Below, piece after piece: positions 9,109-22,045 of a stretch of DNA of 64,000 nucleotides. The DNA comes from Aeoliella straminimaris. Its GTDB lineage: Bacteria; Planctomycetota; Planctomycetia; Pirellulales; Lacipirellulaceae. The notes beneath the pieces are model-generated. The model did no database searches and was not told where the DNA came from. It was given only the letters and a program-made list of their open reading frames with translations. A program made the translations under genes and the position numbers. Positions within the stretch are counted from its first letter, which is position 1; each line of letters begins with the position of its first letter. The stretch is from the NCBI RefSeq assembly GCF_024054565.1, contig NZ_JAMXLR010000036.1:584616-648615 (forward strand), in the 5' to 3' direction.

Positions 9109-9218
9109 GCTAGTCCTATATGGCTCGCGCGGATTCCTGGGCATTGAACCCGGTCCGCAATGTTTCTCTCGTCATGTCGATTGAGGGACAAGCAACTCAT
9201 TATTGACGGATCACCGCG

Positions 9219-11072
9219 GTGGATTACGGATCGGCCCACGACTCGAAGGAGCAAGTCCGCCAGGCGGTCGACATCGTCGATCTGGTGGGCAGCTATCTGC
9301 AGCTCCGTCGGCAGGGACGCGGCTACGTGGCCCACTGCCCGTGGCACGACGATACCCGCCCCAGTCTGCAGGTGAATCCCGAGCGGCAGACTTTCAAATG
9401 CTGGGTCTGCGACATCGGCGGCGACGTCTTTAGTTTCGCCATGCGGATGGAGCGGCTGGAGTTCCGCGAAGCCCTGGAGATGCTGGCCGAACGCGCGGGC
9501 ATTCAGCTCGCCAGTACGCCGGGACCCAAGGTCGAACCCGGCAGCCCGGGCGATAAGAAGACCCAACTGGCCGCCCTGGCGTGGGCGGCCGATGTGTTTC
9601 ATCGACATCTGCTGGCCGCTCCCGAGTCTCGCGACGTCCAGCAGTACTTGGCCGATCGCGGTATCAACGACCAGATGCGCGACCACTTCCAGATTGGCTT
9701 CTCCGCACCCGACTGGGAGTGGCTGGTCCGCCAGGCCCGCGCGACGCAATTCTCGCCGGCCGTACTCGAACGGGTAGGCCTGATCGGCAGTCGCGACGGC
9801 GGCGGGCACTACGATCGGTTTCGCGGCCGGTTGATCTTTCCGATTCGCGACGTCCGCAGTCGGCCAATTGCGTTTGGTGGTCGGGTGCTGCCCCAGTTCG
9901 CCGACGACCGTTCGGCCAAGTACGTCAACTCGCCCGAGACCCCGCTCTATAGCAAGAGCGAACAACTGTACGCCCTGGACATCGCACGCGAAGCGGTCGC
10001 CGAACGTGGCAACATCGTGGTGATGGAGGGATACACCGACGTCATCATGGCACATCAGTACGGTGTTACCAACGCGGTGGCTTGTTGTGGCACCGCGTTG
10101 GGCGAACGCCATCTGCATTTGCTGCGTCGCTTTACCGACCAAGTGGTGTTGGTGCTCGACGGCGACGAAGCAGGGCAGAAGCGCACCAGCGAAGTGTTGG
10201 AGTTGTTCGTCGCCAACCAGGTCGACTTGCGTGTGCTCACGCTACCTGCAGGGCTCGATCCGTGCGATTACTTGCAAGCCAATGGGCGTGAGGCGTGGGA
10301 TGCATTGATCGCCACAGCCCGCGATGCGTTGGATCACAAAATGTGGCTGGTCGAACAACGCGTCGGTATGAATCCCCCCACGCACATTGCCGCTGAAGCG
10401 GTGGAAGAACTTCTGGCGGTGCTGGCAAAAGTGGAAGTTTCGGCCGGGCAGACAAGTTCGTCGGCATTGTTGCGAGAGCAGCAAGCGCTGGGGCGCATCG
10501 CGCGGCGATTTTATCTGCGCGAGGACGATTTACGCGAGCGTTTGAAGACTTTGCGCCGCGCAACGACTCGGTTGACGCACGCTTCGGAGGAAGAAGCTCC
10601 CGTTGTCGTCGATCATGCGATGCCAGCAGTGCTGTCACGGTGGGAGCAAGAAATCTTTGAATTGGTCTTGTCGGATTCGGCGCTCGTCGGTCCAATCCTT
10701 GATAACATTCCTGAAACGGCAATGGAGAGTCGCCCCGCCCAATGGTTGTACGAGCTATGCCACCAATTGCATTCGGCTCACCAACCGGTTACCTTCGACC
10801 AACTGATGGCCAAGGCCACACACGAGCGACAACAAAAGTTGCTCATTGATATAGATGAGTCGGCCGGAGAGAAACGCGAGAGCGACCACGATCAACGACT
10901 GACCGATTTAGTAGAGCACTACCGGAAACACCACGAGGAACAAAATCGTCGAGCCGACATCGCGAACCTTCGCGATGGCAATCTCGACCAGCACGCAGAG
11001 GAGCAACTGCTTAGCAAATTCTTCGACAATTTGAAACGCCGGCAATCAGGGTCTCTCTCCACGGATGGTTAG
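9219..11072 (+). CDS. dnaG: DNA primase
   Basis: 617 residues starting at GTG 9219. The CHC2 zinc domain has Cys40, His43, Cys61 and Cys64 (CPWH, CWVC). The RNA polymerase domain carries RFRGRLIFPIRD and SPETPLYSKSEQLYALD, and the Toprim domain has the acidic motifs VVMEGYTDVI and LVLDGDEAGQKR. The C-terminal third is helical and more variable, as expected for the helicase-binding part. DnaG lays down RNA primers at the replication fork. rpoD follows 107 bases downstream, keeping the dnaG-rpoD half of the classical macromolecular-synthesis operon. rpsU is not in front. Confidence 0.96.
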   Translation: MDYGSAHDSKEQVRQAVDIVDLVGSYLQLRRQGRGYVAHCPWHDDTRPSLQVNPERQTFKCWVCDIGGDVFSFAMRMERLEFREALEMLAERAGIQLASTPGPKVEPGSPGDKKTQLAALAWAADVFHRHLLAAPESRDVQQYLADRGINDQMRDHFQIGFSAPDWEWLVRQARATQFSPAVLERVGLIGSRDGGGHYDRFRGRLIFPIRDVRSRPIAFGGRVLPQFADDRSAKYVNSPETPLYSKSEQLYALDIAREAVAERGNIVVMEGYTDVIMAHQYGVTNAVACCGTALGERHLHLLRRFTDQVVLVLDGDEAGQKRTSEVLELFVANQVDLRVLTLPAGLDPCDYLQANGREAWDALIATARDALDHKMWLVEQRVGMNPPTHIAAEAVEELLAVLAKVEVSAGQTSSSALLREQQALGRIARRFYLREDDLRERLKTLRRATTRLTHASEEEAPVVVDHAMPAVLSRWEQEIFELVLSDSALVGPILDNIPETAMESRPAQWLYELCHQLHSAHQPVTFDQLMAKATHERQQKLLIDIDESAGEKRESDHDQRLTDLVEHYRKHHEEQNRRADIANLRDGNLDQHAEEQLLSKFFDNLKRRQSGSLSTDG

Positions 11073-11179
11073 AGTGGTTGCCCGGCGACTGGCTGCCTCG
11101 GTTTTTCACTTCGTACGACCAGGCACGCCACACGTCATTCCCGCCAACTGCATGCATGAAGCATGCAAGGAGTACGACG

Positions 11180-12832
11180 ATGACCCCGCAGGCCGCCCAG
11201 GACCTTCGCGCATTGCTCGCTATCGCCAAAGAGCAACGTTTTCTAACCTACGAGCAAGTTAGCAGCTATCTTCCCGACGAGACTTACGGCACCGAACCGG
11301 TGGACCGATTGCTCGAGGCACTCGATTCGATGGGCATCGAAATAGTCGATGATCCCAACGTCCGCAAGTTCAACATCGTTGACGAGCCCGTCATTGTCGA
11401 AGGTGCCGACGATCGGGCCAAGGCACTGGCCGACGCCATGCCGCAGTACACGAGCGACCCGATTCGCATGTATCTGTCGCAGATGGCCGAGATTCCCTTG
11501 CTGACTCGCGAGGAGGAAATCTCGCTGGCCAAGAAGATTGAACTGACCCGCCGGCAGTTCCGCCGCAATCTGCTGCGGTCGTTCCACGCCCTCGAGGCCA
11601 CCGTCAAGACGCTGGAACGCGTCGAGAATGGAGAGTTGCCGTTCGATCGCACGATCAAGGTTTCGCTGACCGAAAATCTGACCAAAGAGCAGATTCAAGG
11701 TCGTATGCCGGGCAACCTGGCCACGCTGCGTCACCTAATGGAAGCCCAGAAGGCCGACTTCGCTCAGTTGACTCGACGTGGCCTGACTGACGACGAGCGA
11801 AGCACGGTACGTCGCCGCTTCCTGCGTCGCCGCGAGAAGATGCTGGTGCTGGTCGAAGAACTGAGCCTGCGTACTCGCCGGGTGCAGCCATTGATCAAGG
11901 AACTCGAACAGTTCTGCCAGCGGATCGATCTGGTTCGCGACCAGCTTCGCGAACTGAAGGCAGAGAACGCTCCGGCCGACAAGATTGCTTCGGTCAAGGC
12001 GGAACTCAAAGCCCTCTTGAGCAACGTGCTCGAGAGCCCCTCGACGCTTCACCGCCGGGTGGATCTGTTGAAGAAACAGTACAAGGCGTTCGAGAACGTC
12101 AAGCGTGAGCTCTCCAGCGGCAACCTGCGATTGGTGGTGTCGATCGCCAAGAAGTATCGCAATCGCGGTCTGAGCTTCCTCGACCTGATTCAGGAAGGCA
12201 ACACGGGCCTGATGCGGGCGGTCGATAAGTACGAGTACCGTCGTGGCTTTAAGTTCAGCACCTACGCCACGTGGTGGATTCGTCAAGCGATCACCCGGGC
12301 GATTGCCGATCAGGCACGCACGATCCGCATCCCCGTGCACATGATTGACGTGCTCACCAAGCTGCGCAACACGGCCAAGGCATTGCAGCAACAATTGGGG
12401 CGTGAACCCTCGATCGAAGAGATCGCCATGGCTGCGGAAGTGCCGCTGGACGAGACTGAACGCGTGCTGGACATCGGCCGCCACCCGGTGAGCCTCGACC
12501 GCCCTGTGGGCGATGGCGAGGACTGCAGCTTTGGCGAATTCGTCGAAGATCAGCACACCGAGAGCCCGCACAAGCTGGCCAATAATGGTTTGCTTCGCGA
12601 CCAGATTGAAGAGCTATTGAAGACGCTCACTTTCCGCGAGCGGGAGATCATCCGCCTGCGATACGGCCTGCACGACGGCTACAGCTACACGCTGGAAGAG
12701 GTGGGCCGCATCTTCAAGGTGACCCGCGAGCGGGTTCGCCAGATTGAAGCCAAGGCGGTGGCTAAGCTGCAGCACCCGGTCCGCAGCCAGATGCTGGCCA
12801 ACTTCGTGCCACAGTTGCCCGTCGCCGCGTAA
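11180..12832 (+). CDS. rpoD: primary sigma factor RpoD (sigma-70)
   Basis: Starting at ATG 11180 gives 550 residues. It is preceded by AAGGAG seven to eight bases upstream, which is better than the ATG at 11156 or the TTG at 11078. Region 1.1 is short. Region 1.2 reads DPIRMYLSQMAEIPLLTREE, and a basic helical spacer follows. Regions 2.1-2.4 include NLRLVVSIAKKYRNRGLSF and FSTYATWWIRQAI, region 3 follows, and region 4 ends in the helix-turn-helix YTLEEVGRIFKVTRERVRQI. This is the housekeeping sigma subunit that directs RNA polymerase to most promoters. It lies downstream of dnaG and ends just before a strong terminator. Confidence 0.96.
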   Translation: MTPQAAQDLRALLAIAKEQRFLTYEQVSSYLPDETYGTEPVDRLLEALDSMGIEIVDDPNVRKFNIVDEPVIVEGADDRAKALADAMPQYTSDPIRMYLSQMAEIPLLTREEEISLAKKIELTRRQFRRNLLRSFHALEATVKTLERVENGELPFDRTIKVSLTENLTKEQIQGRMPGNLATLRHLMEAQKADFAQLTRRGLTDDERSTVRRRFLRRREKMLVLVEELSLRTRRVQPLIKELEQFCQRIDLVRDQLRELKAENAPADKIASVKAELKALLSNVLESPSTLHRRVDLLKKQYKAFENVKRELSSGNLRLVVSIAKKYRNRGLSFLDLIQEGNTGLMRAVDKYEYRRGFKFSTYATWWIRQAITRAIADQARTIRIPVHMIDVLTKLRNTAKALQQQLGREPSIEEIAMAAEVPLDETERVLDIGRHPVSLDRPVGDGEDCSFGEFVEDQHTESPHKLANNGLLRDQIEELLKTLTFREREIIRLRYGLHDGYSYTLEEVGRIFKVTRERVRQIEAKAVAKLQHPVRSQMLANFVPQLPVAA

Positions 12833-12868
12833 CGCTGCCCCGGAAATCTACCCGCCGAAAAATACTTC

Positions 12869-12906
12869 AACGGCCGTGGGAGCTAGTCTCCTGCGGCCGT
12901 TCTTTG
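12869..12906 (+). terminator. intrinsic terminator after rpoD
   Basis: AACGGCCG (12869-12876) pairs with CGGCCGTT (12894-12901), with an inner GGGAG/CTCC pairing, followed by a short T-rich run. Confidence 0.75.
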
Positions 12907-13064
12907 TGCGTTCGGCAATCTACCGTCAGCTCTTCAATGGCAGACGGATGACCGATTGACATGGATGTAGGAAACTTCAGGGGCTTGGCAACGTGGCGGT
13001 TTGGCGAGATAACGGAAGTAGCTCTTTAGCACATCGCCGATAAATCTCGCACCACGGGCACTCT

Positions 13065-13766
13065 ATGGCCATTACCGCCGACTTGCTTCGCACGCTGCAT
13101 CGTTTGCATCTCCAGTTAACGGATCTTCGCGACCGCTTGGAGCGAGGACCCAAGCAGGTCGCCCTGCGTCAAAAGAACGTCGAGGCGCGGCAAGCGGATT
13201 TGGCCGCTGCACGCGAAGCGGAAAAGCAAGCCAAGTTGAAAGCTGACCGTCAGCAACTCGACCTCAAGAGTTCCGAGCAACGCCTGGTCGATTGGGGAAT
13301 GAAGCTCAATCTGGCCAGCAGCAATAAAGAGTATCAGGCACTCAAGGAACAAATCGCGGCAGCCGAGATGGCCAACAGCGTCCTGGCCGACGAGATACTC
13401 GAGAGCTTGGAGCGAATCGACAAAATGGGCGAAAAGACTGCCACCGCCGAGTCGGCCGTCAAGGCAACCGAGGACGAGATGGCAAAGGTGAAGGAGCAGG
13501 TGGAGTCGGCCGCCGAGATGATCCGGGGGGACATCGTCCGTTTGGAGGCCGAGTTGGCCGAGGCCGAGAAAAAACTGCCGGCCGATTTTCGCGGCGACTA
13601 CAACCGCGTGGTCAATATGAAGGGGGCCGATGGCCTCAGCGAAGCCGAAGACGGGGTGTGTACCGGCTGTGGGCAGAAGATTACCCCTAACATGCAGAAC
13701 GATCTGCTGCTGAATCGCCCCACCTTCTGTAAGGCCTGTGGCCGGCTGCTGTATCTGCCGGAGTGA
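13065..13766 (+). CDS. coiled-coil C4-type zinc ribbon protein
   Basis: 233 residues. Residues about 10-175 form a long, highly charged antiparallel coiled coil. The C terminus carries a four-cysteine ribbon (CTGCGQ and CKACGR, about residues 200-225) that ends the protein. This architecture matches the DUF164/CT398-like zinc-ribbon family, proposed to act as nucleic-acid-binding or tethering proteins, though molecular role is unsettled. It stands between the rpoD terminator and a small membrane protein whose start lies 17 bases past its stop, so the two are probably cotranscribed. Confidence 0.82.
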   Translation: MAITADLLRTLHRLHLQLTDLRDRLERGPKQVALRQKNVEARQADLAAAREAEKQAKLKADRQQLDLKSSEQRLVDWGMKLNLASSNKEYQALKEQIAAAEMANSVLADEILESLERIDKMGEKTATAESAVKATEDEMAKVKEQVESAAEMIRGDIVRLEAELAEAEKKLPADFRGDYNRVVNMKGADGLSEAEDGVCTGCGQKITPNMQNDLLLNRPTFCKACGRLLYLPE

Positions 13767-13783
13767 ATGCGAGCAGGTGTCTC

Positions 13784-14185
13784 ATGCGCGGTGACGGCGA
13801 TAACCCGTATCAATCGTCGTCTCATCCGCAAGCAGCGAACTCGAGTCGCACGAAGTCGCCAGTCGTCATGCCGGTCGCACGCTGGAAGATCTATATCAAC
13901 GGGATCGGTCTCGCGATATCCTCAGCGGTATACGTGTTGTGCGCCGCGGTATTTCGGCACGGACCGGGCGTCCTCACTACCCCGCTAGCGGTACTGGCGA
14001 TCCCCGCTTCGCTGTGGCTGATGGTGGGCTGGGGAGTCGCGGTTTACCAGGTGCTGTGGGCCTTCGTGTGGTGGTGGCACGACAATCGCCAGTGGCCGCA
14101 TCACCTGATCGCCGCCGGGCTGGCGGCCGGGTGCTATGTGGTTTGGATGATGTTTGTTCAGAACGGCTTCATCATTGTTGATTGA
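13784..14185 (+). CDS. small membrane protein with N-terminal NPYQSS motif
   Basis: 133 residues from ATG 13784. An in-frame GTG at 13763 would overlap the previous stop and add seven residues. The N terminus MRGDGDNPYQSSSHPQ is hydrophilic, and three or four membrane helices fill about residues 38-130 (LAISSAVYVLCAAVF, LAVLAIPASLWLMVGWG, HLIAAGLAAGCYVVWMMF). The NPY-x-S element also opens three other proteins in this window. No function is known to me. It lies 17 bases after the zinc-ribbon gene and is followed by a terminator-like hairpin. Confidence 0.7.
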   Translation: MRGDGDNPYQSSSHPQAANSSRTKSPVVMPVARWKIYINGIGLAISSAVYVLCAAVFRHGPGVLTTPLAVLAIPASLWLMVGWGVAVYQVLWAFVWWWHDNRQWPHHLIAAGLAAGCYVVWMMFVQNGFIIVD

Positions 14186-14283
14186 TGACTGCGCCGTCCT
14201 GATTGCGGCCGGAAATGGGGCAAACTGCCGGGCAAGAAGGGGTTTACACTTTCCGGCCGGCTCGCCAAAATGGGGTTATTCAA

Positions 14284-14321
14284 GACGGGCGCCCCGGCCG
14301 GGTGCCCGTCTTTGTTTTGTT
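14284..14321 (+). terminator. intrinsic terminator upstream of greA
   Basis: GACGGGC (14284-14290) pairs with GCCCGTC (14304-14310), with a GC-rich inner stem, followed by TTTGTTTTGTT. It ends the zinc-ribbon/NPY transcript. Because it sits about 45 bases before the greA ATG it could also attenuate read-through into greA. Confidence 0.7.
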
Positions 14322-14363
14322 CACCCCTAAACTTCTTATCGCCCAGACACCGGAAAGATCGCC

Positions 14364-14846
14364 ATGAGTGGCCGAGTTCCCATGACCCGTGAGGGTTACG
14401 AAAAGATCAAAGCAGAGCTCGATGTGATGGAAAACGAGCAGATGCCGGAGATCGAGAAACGGATTGCCGAAGCTCGGGCGGAAGGCGATTTGAAGGAAAA
14501 CGCCGAGTACCATGGTGCTCGCGAGTCGCAAGGCATGTTGCAGGCGAAGATCAACCTGTTGAAAGACAAGCTGAAGCGGGCCGACATCGTGGATACCTCG
14601 AAATTGCCCAAGGACGAAGTGGTCTTCGGTTGCACGGTTGCCGTGAAAGACCTCGACTTTGGCGACAAGGAAGAGTTCACGCTGGTAGGCGAGGGCGACG
14701 AAGACTACGACAACGGCAAGATCAATGTCGCCAGCCCACTGGGCCAAGGTCTAGTCGGCAAGAAGGTGGGCGAAGTGGCCGAGGTGGAAGTACCGGCCGG
14801 TCTGAACAAGTTCGAGATTCTCGAAATCCGCTTCGACGAACAGTAG
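14364..14846 (+). CDS. greA: transcription elongation factor GreA
   Basis: 160 residues, standard GreA length. The N-terminal coiled-coil hairpin runs from about residue 8 to 77 and carries the acidic tip [18 protein letters not shown] that reaches into the polymerase channel. The C-terminal FKBP-like domain contains [22 protein letters not shown]. GreA stimulates the cleavage activity of backtracked RNA polymerase. It is a single gene behind a terminator and converges with the RND efflux gene. Confidence 0.97.
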   Translation: MSGRVPMTREGYEKIKAELDVMENEQMPEIEKRIAEARAEGDLKENAEYHGARESQGMLQAKINLLKDKLKRADIVDTSKLPKDEVVFGCTVAVKDLDFGDKEEFTLVGEGDEDYDNGKINVASPLGQGLVGKKVGEVAEVEVPAGLNKFEILEIRFDEQ

Positions 14847-14945
14847 TCGCTCCATCTCATCGTGTGGTTCCGACATTTTGCCCCCATGCAGCGGGGCCGC
14901 AAGCACTTCTGGAGCGCCGGGTGCGCTGGACCAGCGGACAACGTC

Positions 14946-18407
<3,462 letters not shown>

Positions 18408-18438
18408 TCACCCTGCGGCACGACGCGCCCCACGCCTC

Positions 18439-19752
18439 TTAAGAGTCCGCCTTTGCCACTTTGCCGTTCTTCTTCTCGGGGCTCACGTACTGCGAATCGT
18501 CCGTCGACGCCGAATTGGTAACGCGGACATGCTGTCCATCGTTCAGGCGTTGATGGCCACGCACGATAATTCGGTCCATATCGACCGATGTGGAAGGAAT
18601 CAGCAGGTGGTCGCCCTGGTCGATCCACCGCGTGAGGTGGATCTTGCGAGCCGTGGCGAGCGGAATTTCGTCGACCTCCCAGAACATAACCTGCAACGGT
18701 TCCTGTACCTCTTCCAGCCCGAACACGTACGTTTCTTCATCGCGGAACAGGACGGACGCTTCAGGAACACTGTAGGCACTGATCCGGTCGGTCACCACCT
18801 CTGCCGTGGCGACCATTCCAGGTCGGAGCAGGTGGTTTTCGTTGGGGACTCGAATCTCGACTTCAAACAACCCGGTGCGAGTATCAGCTATTTCGGCAAT
18901 GCGGTAGACCTCGGCATCGATTTCGGGAAACGGTTGACCAAATTGATCCAGAGATTCCAGGCTCACGCGAGCTCGGAAGACGCCAGCTTCCGGATCGGTG
19001 AAACCATCCTGTTGAGCTTGCTTCACCGCTCGCATGCGGCTCTGGAGCTCGCGAATTTGCGATTCGGGAACATCGATGACTAGCAGCAGTTGGTCGTTCT
19101 CAACCAACTCGAACACGGTGGAGTTGGCGGAGACGAATTCTCCCGGTTCGGCCAGGCGACGGGCGATGGTTCCTTGTACCGGGGCGTACAGCACCGCGTC
19201 CTGCAGGTTCTTGGCGGCGATCTCCAGCGCGGCCTTGGCCAGCGCCTCTTGAGTCAGGTATTGCTGATACTCCGCTTCGGTGATTGCGCCATAGCCATTG
19301 CTCTTTACCTGGCGGGCGCGACCCAAGTCGCTCGAGGCCTGCTCCAGGTTGGCCGTGGCTTCGGCCACACGGGCTTGCAACACACGGTTGTCCAGGCGGG
19401 CGAGCACCTGTCCCTTGGCAACCCGGCTGCCGTCGTCCAGCGGCTGCCCCGCTTCGTTTTGTCCCAGCTCGACAATGCGGCCCGGCTGCTCGAAGCCCAG
19501 CGAGTAGGTTTCCCAGGCCCTGATCTTGCCGCTGAACTTGGAGGTGACCTCGCAAACCGACGCTTCAACGTCCTGGGCCGCCACCAAAGGTTTGATCTGA
19601 GCCGCGACCGGAACCGGTGTGGTGAGCTGCTCGCGCGCCCGGCGGGCAGCCGAGTCGTCGCGCATGCTGACCCACGCCATGATGCCGATTGCCAGCAGCG
19701 TAATGACGCTCAGCGCGATGTAGCGGGCGACGTGCTGCGTCCACTGGGGCAT
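18439..19752 (-). CDS. RND efflux periplasmic adaptor subunit (HlyD/membrane-fusion family)
   Basis: 437 residues. An N-terminal membrane anchor (about 9-27) is followed by the lipoyl/biotinyl-like half motif ([20 protein letters not shown] region), a helical hairpin ([21 protein letters not shown]), the second lipoyl half ([21 protein letters not shown]) and a beta-barrel domain ending near residue 400. The adaptor links the inner-membrane pump to an outer-membrane channel. It is immediately upstream of the pump gene, so they almost certainly form one operon. The C-terminal 40 residues are hydrophilic and less conserved in appearance. Confidence 0.92.
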   Translation of the reverse strand: MPQWTQHVARYIALSVITLLAIGIMAWVSMRDDSAARRAREQLTTPVPVAAQIKPLVAAQDVEASVCEVTSKFSGKIRAWETYSLGFEQPGRIVELGQNEAGQPLDDGSRVAKGQVLARLDNRVLQARVAEATANLEQASSDLGRARQVKSNGYGAITEAEYQQYLTQEALAKAALEIAAKNLQDAVLYAPVQGTIARRLAEPGEFVSANSTVFELVENDQLLLVIDVPESQIRELQSRMRAVKQAQQDGFTDPEAGVFRARVSLESLDQFGQPFPEIDAEVYRIAEIADTRTGLFEVEIRVPNENHLLRPGMVATAEVVTDRISAYSVPEASVLFRDEETYVFGLEEVQEPLQVMFWEVDEIPLATARKIHLTRWIDQGDHLLIPSTSVDMDRIIVRGHQRLNDGQHVRVTNSASTDDSQYVSPEKKNGKVAKADS

Positions 19753-19864
19753 GAGGTGGCTCGAAAGGTGGGAACAGGGGGCGGGAATAGCACGAAAGAG
19801 GGCCGGAGATCTGGCGCATACGACAGGTGTATCATAGCCCGCTCAGGGCGACTCGACAACGACG

Positions 19865-20167
19865 TTATGCGTTGTCCACTGCGGCGCGAATGCGCTCGGC
19901 AGCCGTCTTGGCATCGATTCCCACCAACAGAAACTGTTTGCTGCCGGACGTGGCCCCACGGACTAGCTCGATTTGACGTTTGCCGCAGCCCAGCAGCTTG
20001 GACAGGACGCCGACAATGGCCTGATTCGCCTTGCCCCGCTCGGCCACCTGGGTGACCGACACCATCAATTCGCCCTGGCGGATCCCTGTTACACCGTTCA
20101 CCCGACCGCCGGCTCGGGCTCGGACTGCCAGCAGGGTGCCCTCGGGGTGTTCGGTCAGCTGGATCAT
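19865..20167 (-). CDS. DUF167 (YggU-like) family protein
   Basis: 100 residues from ATG 20167. The longer open frame to 20467 overlaps the CPBP gene. The single small alpha/beta domain has the family marks [14 protein letters not shown] (about 15-28), the [10 protein letters not shown] helix (42-51) and [17 protein letters not shown] (67-83). The function of this widely conserved family is unknown. Its start codon overlaps the CPBP stop by one base (TAATG), which indicates translational coupling. Confidence 0.88.
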   Translation of the reverse strand: MIQLTEHPEGTLLAVRARAGGRVNGVTGIRQGELMVSVTQVAERGKANQAIVGVLSKLLGCGKRQIELVRGATSGSKQFLLVGIDAKTAAERIRAAVDNA

Positions 20168-21303
20168 TACTGCTCGGGGGCTCCTGCCTGGGAAAGCATG
20201 AGAATCAGGATTCCCACGGAGACCGCATTGATCACCATATGGGCCACAATGCACGGCAAAATTCGGTGGGTTCGCTGGTAGGCGTAGCCCATCATCAGGG
20301 CCAGGGCGAACAGCGGGATGGGGCTGGGGCCGTTGCCCAGGTGTGCCAGCGCGAACAGGAACGATGAAATCAGGATGGGGGTCCATCCATGGTTCAGGCC
20401 GGGAGCGATGCTCTCTCCGCAGGGGGGCAGCTTCGGCAGGTCTTCTGGCTCGAGTCGATCGACCCACAATTCTTCGCCGGCCGCTCGCTGGGGGCCAACG
20501 CTGCGGTGGAGGACATCGGTATCGGGCTGCAAAGGAATGTCTTCCAGCGGAGCCTCCTCATACGACGCATCCGTAGCGGCTGGCTGAACTGTCGATTCCG
20601 AGTCCAAATCCGTCAGCAGCACTTGTTCCTTCAGAGGGGGCAGGCTGTATTTCCAGCCGACCATTTCGTCTTCCAGACGCTCCAATCCCCCCTGCAGCAG
20701 CAGGCGGAAGACCAGCTCCTCGAAGATTGGCGCCGCCAGTACGGCCGTGACCATGGCCGCAGCGAACAGCAACAAGTTGGGTGTCTGCTGCATCTGGTCG
20801 AGCAATGGATGGCCCGGCTCAATTCCCAACAGCATGATACCGGCCACCTGCAGCAGCCATAGCGGCACCATTGCCGCAAAGGCAATCCAGAAGCCCAGCA
20901 TGATGTCGTACATGGCCTGATCGGACGACGTGGGCAGGCCAAAGTCTCGCCAGCTAGCGCCATTGACGAATACCAGTACCGCCACGATCGCGATGGCGAA
21001 CCCGAGTTGCACGACGCTCATTGTTAGCTGAGCGCGGGCGAACTCGTCGGCCGTCCATTGAGGTGCGGCGCCCTGAGTGGTTCGCAGCATCAGGACATTC
21101 CAGACGCCCAGTCCGGTCATCAATACCGCCAGCACCCCGGCCAAAGGCCCCCAGGGTGTGCGACGACGCGGCTCGTAGGCCAGCATGTAGCCCAATCGCG
21201 ACCAGCGTCGAATCCACATCACGAATGCGGCGATGGCGGCGAACGCCACAAACAGCGATAGCAGCCCGGCGAGGACCGGCACCTGGGCTTCTGGGTCGTT
21301 CAT
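20167..21303 (-). CDS. CPBP family intramembrane metalloprotease
   Basis: 378 residues with about eight membrane helices. The CPBP (Abi) motifs are present: [11 protein letters not shown] in one helix, FALAHLGNG in the next, and HMVINAV near the end, giving the glutamate and two histidine metal ligands. A roughly 90-residue hydrophilic insertion ([10 protein letters not shown] to LNHGWTP) separates the EExxxR motif from the FxxxH motif, longer than is usual. The family cleaves prenylated or bacteriocin-related substrates within the membrane. Substrate here unknown. It overlaps the DUF167 gene by one base and follows pgsA by 82 bases. Confidence 0.87.
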   Translation of the reverse strand: MNDPEAQVPVLAGLLSLFVAFAAIAAFVMWIRRWSRLGYMLAYEPRRRTPWGPLAGVLAVLMTGLGVWNVLMLRTTQGAAPQWTADEFARAQLTMSVVQLGFAIAIVAVLVFVNGASWRDFGLPTSSDQAMYDIMLGFWIAFAAMVPLWLLQVAGIMLLGIEPGHPLLDQMQQTPNLLLFAAAMVTAVLAAPIFEELVFRLLLQGGLERLEDEMVGWKYSLPPLKEQVLLTDLDSESTVQPAATDASYEEAPLEDIPLQPDTDVLHRSVGPQRAAGEELWVDRLEPEDLPKLPPCGESIAPGLNHGWTPILISSFLFALAHLGNGPSPIPLFALALMMGYAYQRTHRILPCIVAHMVINAVSVGILILMLSQAGAPEQ

Positions 21304-21385
21304 CGCATCTACGGGAGCGGGTGGGTAGGAGAAATGATGGAGCTACTAGTGGTCCGTCAAGCTTTCGACTCGACGAAACAGTCGC

Positions 21386-21970
21386 CTAGCTCGCCTCGCG
21401 GAGCATGCCGATGGCCAGCTTCACGTAACCCCATCCACTATAGACGGTCGATACCACGGCCGCGATAACCACCAGTACCAGCAGATTGTCGAAAACGGGG
21501 GTGGTGTCGAGGCCGCTCTCGAGTCGGTGCATTCGCCACAGACTCAGCACCACGGCCAGGCACTGGACGGCCATTTTCACTTTTCCGGCCCACTTGGCCG
21601 AGAAGTCCTTGCTGCGGCCCTCGAGCAAGCTCCGCAGCGCGGTGACAAGCAGTTCGCGGGCCGTCACCAACACGGCGACCCACGCCGGAATCAGCGAATC
21701 CTGAGCCGCACCCAGCAGAATGAAGGTGCCACAGATCAGCACCTTGTCGGCAAATGGATCCAGAATCCGCCCGAGCTGCGTAATCTGGTTGTACTTTCGT
21801 GCCCACCATCCATCCACGTAGTCGGTGGCGGCGGACAGCAGAAACAACAGTAGTCCGACCAGATACCACTCTAGGCAAATGGCCACGAAACATAAGAGCG
21901 AGAACCCAATGCGAGCGGCCGAAAGCCGGTTGGGAACGTTCCAAACTATGCCGTCTGTTGCGGTTGCCAT
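21386..21970 (-). CDS. pgsA: CDP-diacylglycerol--glycerol-3-phosphate 3-phosphatidyltransferase
   Basis: 194 residues with four or more membrane helices. The CDP-alcohol phosphotransferase signature is intact: TDYVDGWWARKYNQITQLGR followed by ILDPFADK (about residues 45-72), supplying the four metal-binding aspartates. NVPNRLSAARIG at the N terminus is typical of PgsA. The enzyme makes phosphatidylglycerol phosphate in the inner membrane. It lies between rimO and the CPBP gene on the same strand, with gaps under 100 bases. Confidence 0.93.
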   Translation of the reverse strand: MATATDGIVWNVPNRLSAARIGFSLLCFVAICLEWYLVGLLLFLLSAATDYVDGWWARKYNQITQLGRILDPFADKVLICGTFILLGAAQDSLIPAWVAVLVTARELLVTALRSLLEGRSKDFSAKWAGKVKMAVQCLAVVLSLWRMHRLESGLDTTPVFDNLLVLVVIAAVVSTVYSGWGYVKLAIGMLREAS

Positions 21971-22045
21971 ATCGTGACTTGCTGACCACTGCGTTGCGGA
22001 GCGTACGAGCGTCGAAACCGACAGTTTAACGCAATCAGCGAGATT

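Noticed and set aside
8787..10142. 451-residue frame opposite htrA and dnaG
   Set aside because: Antisense of two clear genes, with no domain-like pattern and no ribosome site.
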